In this document: positions 1 through 5,369 of the stretch, piece after piece
Layout of the letters: every line of letters starts with the position of its first letter
Position numbering within the stretch: position 1 is the stretch's first letter
Source of the DNA: Salegentibacter sp.
GTDB taxonomy: Bacteria > Bacteroidota > Bacteroidia > Flavobacteriales > Flavobacteriaceae
Direction of reading: 5' to 3'
Assembly: GCA_024635815.1 (NCBI GenBank)
Contig: JAGXIG010000075.1
Location: 1 to 8,060, forward strand
Length of the DNA stretch: 8,060 nt
Made by a program: the position numbers and the translations under genes
The notes under the pieces: model-generated
The model's database searches: none
What the model was told of the DNA's origin: nothing
What the model saw: the letters and a program-made list of their open reading frames with translations, nothing else

Positions 1-1787
1 GGCACCGGCACATCCACAATTCTGTTTTCTATCCCATCAAAATCAATTTTAAGATCAGGCGCTTTGATCTCTTTATCTTCTTCTTCAGCTTTTTTCTTCT
101 TCTCCTCTTCCTTCTCCGCCTGCTCTATCTTCTCCACATCGTTTTCTCTTGCAAATGGAGATTCAACATCTTTTTGTAAAGTAACCAGATAAATAGAACT
201 GGTCATTTCCATATCCTGGTTAGATTGGTCAAACCAGTTTACAACAGGTCCGGCATCTGTAGAAGCAAGCATGTAGAGATATTTCCCGCTAGGATCAAAA
301 ACCGGGCTGGAAACACTGGAAAAACCATCTGAAATAGGATAGGATTCGTTTTCAGAAAGCGAAAATACATAGGCTTGTTCAAAACTTGTTCCTGTTACTA
401 CCGTATAACTTATCCAATTGGAATCGTGAGACCAGCTGCCAAACAGATCCCGGAAAACCCCGGGCATGTAGCGTTCGTCTTGAGAAACTTTTGTAACCCG
501 GCCAGAATCTGTATTGAGCACATAAAGATTACGACCGTTATCTACAAAACTAATTTTTTTACTGTCCGGAGACCACTTTGGATAGGCATAAAAACCGGTA
601 CCGTCCAGTTCAAATTTCTGCGGTTGCTTTTCGTCACTTTGATCGTGCACGTGAAGCGCATATTCTCCACTTTCATCACTAAAATAGGCTATGAATTTCC
701 CATTAGGAGACCACACAGGATCTTGTTCATGAACACCCGGTGTAGCGGTCACATTCACAACATCTCCTTTATCACCGGGCACAGTTACTATTTCCCCTCT
801 AAAATCCATTACTACCCTTGCCCCTGTGGGAGAGATCGAAGCACTGCGTATATACTCATCTCCTTTTACAAAACGTGGCCTCAATTCAAGGAGATCTGTA
901 GCGATGCCTATTTGAAGTTTGGTGGCGTTATTATTGGCCGGATTAAAGGTATGCAGGTAGCCTGCCTGTTCAAATATGATTTCATTATCGCCGGCAGAAA
1001 GATCTAATACCGGAAAATCTTCATAATTGGTATGTTGGGCAACCTCTTCAGAATTCATATCATAACTATATAAATTGAATTCCCCATTTCTGTCACTTCT
1101 GAAGTAAATTTTATCTCCCAACCATTGGGGTCTGGTATCGTTGCTTCCACTTTCAGGTTTGGGAATTTCAGTTACAGAATGATCGTTGGTATCATAGATC
1201 CAAATTCGGGAAGCCGTCCCACCCCGATAGTATTTCCATTGATTAAAAACTTCGTATAAGGGAGTATAAGCAATGTATCTTCCATCGTCGGAGTAATCAG
1301 CCCAAAAGGCATTTGGAATATCCAATTGCTTAACCTGGCCACCACTCACTGAAACTTCAAAAAGCTCCATATACCTATTCGTAAAAACACTGCGTTGGGA
1401 AGCAAAAAGAACAGCAGAACCATCTGGTGTAAAACCTCGAACCTGGTCGCTACCAGGGTGCCAGCTAAGGCGTTCGGGTACTCCACCATCAGCGGAAACC
1501 ACATATACATCGGTATTTCCATCATATTCAGCATTAAAAGCTATTAAACTTCCGTCAGGAGAAAACACGGGATTAGACTCAATTCCGTCATCTACCGTAA
1601 GGCGTTTTGGAGAGGAACCATCTTTATTGGCTACCCAAAGATCTTCAGCATAAATAAAAGCGATTTGAGTATCGCTCATAGCCGGCTTTGAGAGCAGCCG
1701 TGTATCTTCCTTATTGATATTCTGGGCCATAAGGCCAAAAGACAGGAAAAATAAGATGAGTAGAGGGGAATAAAAGTAAGTCTTCAT
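1..1787 (-). CDS. Tricorn protease homologue, S41 family (N-terminal part, cut by window edge)
   Basis: Partial gene: ATG at 1787-1785, open to base 1, 595 full codons visible. I translated it by hand. Residues 1-21 are a signal peptide (MKTYF, a hydrophobic LLILFFLSF core, cleavage likely after LMA before QN), so the protein is probably periplasmic or exported. Beta-propeller repeats of the PD40/WD40-like type follow, e.g. FSPDGSLIAF near residues 75-84, and later the tricorn-typical SISPTGARV, WSPNGKFIAYFSDESGEYAL and WSPDSKKISFVDNG. A Lys/Glu-rich linker lies near residues 550-575. It leads into DFDGIENRIVDVPVP, which in tricorn homologues joins the propellers to the C-terminal half. The PDZ and S41 catalytic domains (Ser/His) must lie beyond the edge; by my recollection full proteins are about 1,050-1,100 residues. 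By family it degrades peptides; activity here is unverified. No Shine-Dalgarno site is seen. A terminator just upstream separates it from the preceding gene. Confidence 0.9.
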   Translation of the reverse strand, partial: MKTYFYSPLLILFFLSFGLMAQNINKEDTRLLSKPAMSDTQIAFIYAEDLWVANKDGSSPKRLTVDDGIESNPVFSPDGSLIAFNAEYDGNTDVYVVSADGGVPERLSWHPGSDQVRGFTPDGSAVLFASQRSVFTNRYMELFEVSVSGGQVKQLDIPNAFWADYSDDGRYIAYTPLYEVFNQWKYYRGGTASRIWIYDTNDHSVTEIPKPESGSNDTRPQWLGDKIYFRSDRNGEFNLYSYDMNSEEVAQHTNYEDFPVLDLSAGDNEIIFEQAGYLHTFNPANNNATKLQIGIATDLLELRPRFVKGDEYIRSASISPTGARVVMDFRGEIVTVPGDKGDVVNVTATPGVHEQDPVWSPNGKFIAYFSDESGEYALHVHDQSDEKQPQKFELDGTGFYAYPKWSPDSKKISFVDNGRNLYVLNTDSGRVTKVSQDERYMPGVFRDLFGSWSHDSNWISYTVVTGTSFEQAYVFSLSENESYPISDGFSSVSSPVFDPSGKYLYMLASTDAGPVVNWFDQSNQDMEMTSSIYLVTLQKDVESPFARENDVEKIEQAEKEEEKKKKAEEEDKEIKAPDLKIDFDGIENRIVDVPV

Positions 1788-1847
1788 AGAGAAACAGGTT
1801 TTTGAATCCTCTAATATAAAACTAAAAACCTAAAAATCTTAGCGTAG

Positions 1848-1891
1848 AAAAAAGTAACAAAAAAAGCTGAATAACGAGCTTATTCAGCTTT
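1848..1891 (-). terminator. Rho-independent terminator of the small secreted-protein gene
   Basis: A perfect 12-bp inverted repeat (1863-1874 with 1880-1891, 5-nt loop CGAGC) starts 20 bases past the stop codon at 1911. Read on the minus strand, the hairpin is followed by T-rich DNA (TTTT, then GTTAC, then TTTTTT at 1853-1848). This is a classic intrinsic terminator for minus-strand transcription. It ends about 60 bases before the start of the tricorn gene, so that gene should need its own promoter or read-through. Confidence 0.85.
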
Positions 1892-1910
1892 ACTATTCTC
1901 AGCATAATTT

Positions 1911-2345
1911 CTAATCCGGGATACGGGCAAACTCCGTTTTAGAAGCGCTAACATAAGAGTCATATTTTATAATAATCTCTTTTGCCTTCTTTTGACTACC
2001 CGCTACGGTGAGTAAAGCTTTATACCAGTCCTGATTGCCGGGAGAGGATTGCCAATTTAAATGGTCCTTACCTATTGGCAGTTTCCAAACGGCCATATAG
2101 TTATATTCTTCAGAGGTTAAATGAAGCTCCATCACAGGAATAGGAATTCCCGCCAGTTTATGAGCAAGGCTAAAATAATCATCAATAATGTCTTTAGCTT
2201 CCTCAGCCTTATCTGAAGCAAATTTATAATATTCAATTTGGTAAAGATCAGATGAATTCACCGGGTCATTTTCCGGGTTTTGGGCAAGCAAAACATTGCA
2301 GCCTAACAGCGCGATTACAATAAGCGTAAAATGTGAAATTTTCAT
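1911..2345 (-). CDS. Small secreted protein of unknown function
   Basis: I do not recognise this 144-residue protein. I chose ATG at 2345-2343 over a longer reading back to 2420, because it starts exactly at a signal peptide: MKIS, hydrophobic core LIVIALLG, and probable cleavage at LLAQ-N near residue 22. LLGC at residues 13-16 could be read as a lipobox, but the hydrophobic stretch continues past the Cys and Leu is unusual at -2, so signal peptidase I is preferred. The mature part reads as strand (LYQIEYYKF), helix (AEEAKDIIDDYFSLAHKL), strands (PVMELHL, YNYMAVWKL), a loop with W and SSPGNQDWY, then a long Lys/Glu-rich helix ending in ARIPD. This order resembles a dimeric alpha/beta-barrel (ferredoxin-like, NIPSNAP/ABM-type) domain; that is inference from secondary structure only. 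There is no catalytic motif. It is followed by its own terminator and is probably monocistronic. Confidence 0.8.
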   Translation of the reverse strand: MKISHFTLIVIALLGCNVLLAQNPENDPVNSSDLYQIEYYKFASDKAEEAKDIIDDYFSLAHKLAGIPIPVMELHLTSEEYNYMAVWKLPIGKDHLNWQSSPGNQDWYKALLTVAGSQKKAKEIIIKYDSYVSASKTEFARIPD

Positions 2346-2390
2346 AACAGGACAGGATTTAAGAATTAATAAATAATGATTACAGGAGTA

Positions 2391-2403
2391 CCTGGCGGCC
2401 AGG
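2391..2403. repeat. GC-rich interrupted palindrome upstream of the secreted-protein gene
   Basis: CCTGGC-G-GCCAGG is a 6-bp inverted repeat around one base, centred about 52 bases before the ATG at 2345 in otherwise AT-rich DNA. It could be an operator half-site pair or a 5' UTR hairpin, or chance. No promoter anchors its position. Confidence 0.3.
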
Positions 2404-2527
2404 ACCTGAAAAATGATCAAACGGGGGTGTAGACGTTATAAGTTAAAGTAGTGAAGTGGAAATATGCTTATTTTTTTAGTGATCTTAAGATAATAAAGAA
2501 AAGGATTATGGTGGCATAATTTTTTAT

Positions 2528-2558
2528 AAAATTTAGCCAAAGCAATCGCTAAAATTTT
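2528..2558. repeat. Imperfect inverted repeat in the divergent spacer
   Basis: The left arm AAAATTTAGC (2528-2537) pairs with the right arm GCTAAAATTTT (2548-2558) with one bulged A, around a 10-base loop. No gene ends here and no strong T run follows on either strand, so it is not an obvious terminator. It lies 55 bases before the first candidate promoter box of the methyltransferase gene and could be a regulator site. Confidence 0.4.
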
Positions 2559-2612
2559 CCCAAAAAAACCTGTAAATCAAGATTCTAAATTATAAACTCC
2601 TGTCTGAAGTTA

Positions 2613-2620
2613 TAGTTTTG
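2613..2620 (+). promoter_or_regulatory. Candidate distal promoter -7 box for the RNA methyltransferase gene
   Basis: TAGTTTTG matches the Bacteroidota sigma-ABfr -7 consensus TAnnTTTG exactly. No TTG (-33) is found at the usual 19-21 base spacing, so support is partial. Transcription would begin near 2626, giving a leader of about 80 bases. The box overlaps the TTG at 2618, which argues against that TTG being a translation start. Confidence 0.4.
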
Positions 2621-2694
2621 TTCCAGATAAAACACACCCGACTTGTTGCAGAAAATCTTTTACATCAGGTATTATCTTTCCCTCACATTCTTCT

Positions 2695-2702
2695 TATTTT
2701 TG
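2695..2702 (+). promoter_or_regulatory. Candidate proximal promoter -7 box for the RNA methyltransferase gene
   Basis: TATTTTTG is a second exact TAnnTTTG match, ending 5 bases before the ATG at 2708. Transcription from it would start at or beside the ATG and give an almost leaderless mRNA. There is no TTG at the -33 position. In AT-rich DNA this motif also arises by chance. Confidence 0.3.
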
Positions 2703-2707
2703 CTGTT

Positions 2708-3274
2708 ATGGAAAACCGAAAATTAAAGAACAGCGAGCTGGATCGTAAATCTATTGAAGAATTTAAGGAGGCTGAAAAAACACCAATTATTGTAGTGCTG
2801 GACAATATTAGAAGCTTGAATAATATTGGTTCGGTTTTTCGAAGTGCCGATGCATTTTTGATCGAAAAAATTTACCTCTGCGGAATTACCGCCCAGCCAC
2901 CTCATAAAGATATTCAAAAAACCGCTTTGGGCGCTACTGAAACCGTAGCCTGGGAGTATATTGAAAATACGCTGGAAGTTGTTGATAAATTACAAAAAGA
3001 GCAAACAAAAGTCTTTGCTATCGAGCAAGCTGAAGGTTCGGTGATGCTAAATGATTTTAAAGCCCAGGCAGGAGAAAAAATCGCCGTGGTTTTTGGCAAC
3101 GAGGTAAAAGGCGTTCAGCAAAAAGTGGTTTCAGCCAGCGATGGGATTATTGAAATCCCCCAATTAGGGACTAAACATTCGCTGAACATTTCGGTAAGTG
3201 TCGGTGTTGTTCTTTGGGATTTGTTTTCGAAAATTTCCCAAAATAACAGAGAGCAATCTTATATGAGCCATTAA
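2708..3274 (+). CDS. SpoU/TrmH-family RNA 2'-O-ribose methyltransferase
   Basis: A 188-residue SPOUT-class methyltransferase using S-adenosylmethionine, expected to methylate a ribose 2'-OH in tRNA or rRNA in the cytoplasm. Three family motifs are visible. Motif 1 is at residues 33-48 (NIRSLNNIGSVFRSAD, with the conserved Arg at 45; NIG stands in for the commoner NPG). Motif 2 is at 128-136 (VFGNEVKGV, the GxExxG core). Motif 3 is at 148-170 (IEIPQLGTKHSLNISVSVG, the C-terminal knot segment). The length fits the minimal catalytic domain with no separate RNA-binding domain, as in TrmH/TrmL-sized proteins. The substrate nucleotide cannot be told from sequence. ATG 2708 is preferred over TTG 2618: the extra N-terminal 30 residues look non-native and a promoter box overlaps that TTG. 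No Shine-Dalgarno site is seen. The gene converges with folK/dNK. Confidence 0.92.
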   Translation: MENRKLKNSELDRKSIEEFKEAEKTPIIVVLDNIRSLNNIGSVFRSADAFLIEKIYLCGITAQPPHKDIQKTALGATETVAWEYIENTLEVVDKLQKEQTKVFAIEQAEGSVMLNDFKAQAGEKIAVVFGNEVKGVQQKVVSASDGIIEIPQLGTKHSLNISVSVGVVLWDLFSKISQNNREQSYMSH

Positions 3275-3321
3275 ATTTTGCTCTAAATTTTTCTATAACT
3301 TTCTCCTATCATTGATTTAAG

Positions 3322-3358
3322 GGAAAAGAAACCTACAAGGTTTTAAAAACCTTGCAGG
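3322..3358. terminator. Palindromic terminator between convergent genes
   Basis: CCTACAAGGTTTT (from 3332) pairs with AAAACCTTGCAGG (to 3358), with one A-C mismatch in a stem of about 12 bp and almost no loop. On the minus strand it lies about 30 bases past the folK/dNK stop and is followed by TTTCTTTTCCC (3331-3321), a fair T-rich tail. On the plus strand, past the methyltransferase stop, the tail (AAAATTATTTT) is weaker. It probably serves mainly the minus-strand gene and perhaps both. I recall similar CCTACAAGG/CCTTGTAGG palindromes as common intergenic elements in flavobacteria. Confidence 0.65.
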
Positions 3359-3389
3359 AAAATTATTTTCTGTTGGGTTTAGGGGAATT

Positions 3390-4520
3390 TTAGTTGGCTT
3401 TAATCTCCTCTAAAATCGAAAGGTAATCGGCGCGGTTGTTTACAAAGTCTTTACCTGAAATATCTATAATCTGAACCCTCATATTGGTTTGGGTTTTTAT
3501 AAAATTCAGGTAACTTTTATTGATTTTCACTAAATAATCGGGCTGAATGTTTTGCTCGTAATCGCGTCCGCGGGCTTTGATATTTTCCAGCAGCCTTTCG
3601 GTATTTTGGTAGAGGTAAATGTATAGATCTGGCTTTACCAGTTCTTTATACATTAAATGAAAAAGCTTGTGGTATAAAGCATATTCATCCTCGTGAAGGG
3701 TGATTTTCGCAAAAATAAGCGACTTAAACACATCGTAATCCGAGATCACAAAATCCTTAAAAAGGTCATATTGCGCCAAATCGTCTGAGAGTTGCTGATA
3801 GCGATCGGCCAGGAAAGACATTTCCAGCGGAAAAGCATAGCGCTCTTTATTCTCGTAAAATTTGGGCAAAAACGGGTTGTCTTTGAATCTTTCTAAAATA
3901 AGTTTCGCATTAAAATCTTCGGAAACCATAGTTGAAAAACTGGTTTTTCCCGCCCCGATGTTTCCTTCTACCGCGATGTAATTCAGTTTATTAAAATGGA
4001 AAGCTTTTTGAGGAATTACGAGTTTTTCAGGGATAGCTTTTATTTGCGAATCGTCTTCAACCTGCTTCGACAATTTATCTATAGAAATTTTAAAAACGGG
4101 ATGAATTTCTCTAGCAGCGATATCAGCCAAAGGAAGTAATACGAATTTTCGGCTTTGCATTTCGGGGTGTGGAACTACCAAATCTTCGGTTTGCAAAACT
4201 TCATCTTCAAAAAGCAGAATATCCAGATCCAGGCTTCGGTTTTGGTAATTCTTTGCATCAGAGCGAACCCGACCGGCTTCGGTTTCAATTTTTAATAATT
4301 TCCGAAGCACTTCTTCCGCAGAAAATCTAGTAGAAACAGCAGCACAGGCATTTAAAAAAGCGTGGCCGCTAAAACCCCAGGCGGGGGTTTCATAAACCTG
4401 TGAAACCTGTTGTATCTCGCCAATTTCTAAATAAATTTTATGCAATGCGTTTTGTAGAAGCTCAAAGCGGTTGCCCACATTGCTTCCCAGTGCGATATAT
4501 GCTATTTTTGGGGAATTCAA
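3390..4520 (-). CDS. folK: Fused HPPK (FolK) and deoxynucleoside kinase
   Basis: A 376-residue two-domain cytoplasmic enzyme. Residues 1 to ~160 are 6-hydroxymethyl-7,8-dihydropterin pyrophosphokinase, which transfers pyrophosphate from ATP to the pterin in folate synthesis. Visible features are AYIALGSNVGNR (7-18), YETPAWG (43-49), the loop arginines GRVR (83-86), and NRSLDLDILLF (94-104) with the Mg-binding Asp98 and Asp100, then VPHPEM (116-121). Residues ~178-376 are a deoxyadenosine/deoxyguanosine kinase-type domain for deoxynucleoside salvage. It has the P-loop GNIGAGKT (186-193), the ERFKDNPFLPKFYEN segment with Glu210, FLADRYQQL (236-244), and the LID arginines ARGRD (316-320). Both domains keep their key residues, and the frame is continuous through a short linker (~150-177). 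The start codon is TTG at 4520: an in-frame TGA lies upstream with no ATG or GTG between, and the HPPK fold begins at residue 6. The fusion is known in Bacteroidota; nucleoside preference is unproven. Confidence 0.93.
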   Translation of the reverse strand: MNSPKIAYIALGSNVGNRFELLQNALHKIYLEIGEIQQVSQVYETPAWGFSGHAFLNACAAVSTRFSAEEVLRKLLKIETEAGRVRSDAKNYQNRSLDLDILLFEDEVLQTEDLVVPHPEMQSRKFVLLPLADIAAREIHPVFKISIDKLSKQVEDDSQIKAIPEKLVIPQKAFHFNKLNYIAVEGNIGAGKTSFSTMVSEDFNAKLILERFKDNPFLPKFYENKERYAFPLEMSFLADRYQQLSDDLAQYDLFKDFVISDYDVFKSLIFAKITLHEDEYALYHKLFHLMYKELVKPDLYIYLYQNTERLLENIKARGRDYEQNIQPDYLVKINKSYLNFIKTQTNMRVQIIDISGKDFVNNRADYLSILEEIKAN

Positions 4521-4595
4521 ACTGAATGGAGAAAAATTATTAAAGCTATCCTGTAAATTTCACAGCAAATTAAGTAAAACAAAATCACATACCCT

Positions 4596-4603
4596 TAATT
4601 TTG
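4596..4603 (+). promoter_or_regulatory. Candidate -7 promoter box for the transporter/AsmA genes
   Basis: TAATTTTG matches TAnnTTTG exactly and lies 22 bases before the TTG start at 4626, within the 105-base divergent spacer. Transcription would start near 4608-4610, leaving a leader of about 17 bases. No TTG is seen at the usual -33 spacing. It would drive the transporter gene and probably the AsmA-like gene behind it. Confidence 0.4.
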
Positions 4604-4625
4604 GGGGAAGACTTAAAAAATAAAT

Positions 4626-5324
4626 TTGACGAAACTATTACTGAAAGACAAACTCACGGCGCAGCGAATCTATTTAATCCTGGCAGGGCTTTTTATCGCC
4701 TCTTTAGTGGTTTCCAATTTAATATTTCAGAAATTTTTTAGTTGTGATTTTTTCGGGATATACACTTTTGAGATTTCTGTAGGAATTTTACCTTATCCCA
4801 TCACGTTTCTAATCACCGATATTATCAGTGAAATCTACGGGAAGAAAAAAGCCAATCAGGTGGTGACTACTGGAATTTTTGCCTCGCTCTTTTCCTTGTT
4901 GATTATCTACACCGCAGATGCAGTGCCGGCTACCGAATGGTCACCCATAGACAACGCCTTGTTCACCAAGGTTTTTGGCGCCACCACCATTGCCGTTTTT
5001 GCTTCTATGGTTGCTTACCTTTTGGCGCAGTATATAGATATTCAATTATTCCATTTTTGGAAAAGGTTGACCAAAGGAAAACATCTATGGCTACGGAATA
5101 ACTTTTCTACATTTCTCTCGCAGTTCGTAGATACGTTTTCGGTCTTGTTTTTGCTCTGTAGTTTTAATAAAATTGAATGGGATTTATTTGGCAGCCTATT
5201 ACTTAGCGGATTTCTGTTTAAAGTAATTATTGCCGCCTTAGATACGCCCCTGCTCTATGCTTCGGTTTATGCGTTTAGGAAACGCTTTAAGTTGAAGCAG
5301 GGCGAAGAATTAAAATATGACTAA
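4626..5324 (+). CDS. yhhQ: YhhQ-family queuosine precursor transporter
   Basis: A 232-residue inner-membrane protein of the YhhQ (Vut_1) family. E. coli YhhQ imports the deazapurines preQ0/preQ1 used to make queuosine in tRNA; the same role is inferred here. I count six hydrophobic segments, near residues 14-34, 51-70, 78-98, 113-135, 160-180 and 187-215. Family hallmarks are VVSNLIFQK (28-36), PITFLITDIISEIYGKKKA (58-76, acidic residues within a membrane segment), WLRNNFSTFLSQFVDT (155-170) and FKVIIAALDTPLLY (198-211). The short charged tail ends EELKYD. The length is normal. The start is TTG at 4626: an in-frame TAA lies at 4614-4616 and the next in-frame ATG falls in the fourth membrane segment, so no other common start fits. 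It is divergent from folK/dNK and 45 bases before the AsmA-like gene on the same strand. Confidence 0.88.
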   Translation: MTKLLLKDKLTAQRIYLILAGLFIASLVVSNLIFQKFFSCDFFGIYTFEISVGILPYPITFLITDIISEIYGKKKANQVVTTGIFASLFSLLIIYTADAVPATEWSPIDNALFTKVFGATTIAVFASMVAYLLAQYIDIQLFHFWKRLTKGKHLWLRNNFSTFLSQFVDTFSVLFLLCSFNKIEWDLFGSLLLSGFLFKVIIAALDTPLLYASVYAFRKRFKLKQGEELKYD

Positions 5325-5369
5325 CTTTAAGGAACCACGCTAATTAGCAAACTGGTTAAATAAAATAAT

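Larger units (their letters stand above)
2346..2707. other. Divergent intergenic region (362 bases)
   Basis: AT-rich DNA between the starts of the minus-strand secreted-protein gene and the plus-strand RNA methyltransferase gene. I see no coding potential that looks real. It holds a GC-rich interrupted palindrome at 2391-2403, a 10-bp palindrome ATCTTAAGAT at 2482-2491, an imperfect hairpin at 2528-2558, and two TAnnTTTG boxes facing the methyltransferase gene. No comparably good promoter box was found for the minus-strand gene. Confidence 0.7.

Noticed and set aside
375..1007. Plus-strand open frame of 210 codons
   Set aside because: It lies wholly antisense to the tricorn propeller gene. 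Its translation has no family motif and has the odd composition of a shadow frame, while the minus strand gives clear propeller and tricorn motifs.
1788..1850. Promoter for the tricorn gene (TAGGTTTT or TAGTTTTA on the minus strand)
   Set aside because: Each misses the final G of TAnnTTTG, and the only TTG upstream is about 25 bases away, too far for the usual spacing.
2298..2300. Lipoprotein reading of the small secreted protein (LLGC)
   Set aside because: The hydrophobic stretch continues past the Cys to a good signal peptidase I site (LLAQ), and Leu at -2 is unusual for a lipobox. Not fully excluded.
2346..2420. 25-residue N-terminal extension of the small secreted protein
   Set aside because: It would bury the signal peptide, which begins exactly at the Met encoded at 2345.
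2618..2707. Longer methyltransferase start at TTG 2618
   Set aside because: The added residues are not family-like, the TTG lies inside a promoter-like box, and ATG 2708 precedes a normal-length SPOUT domain.
3850..4060. Possible frameshift joining two separate genes at the HPPK/kinase junction
   Set aside because: The frame is continuous through a linker with no stop, and both domains are intact on either side, so this is a true fusion.
4603..4610. GGGGGAAG as a Shine-Dalgarno site for the transporter
   Set aside because: It ends 15 bases before the TTG, too far, and it overlaps the predicted transcription start. Genes in this window generally lack such sites.
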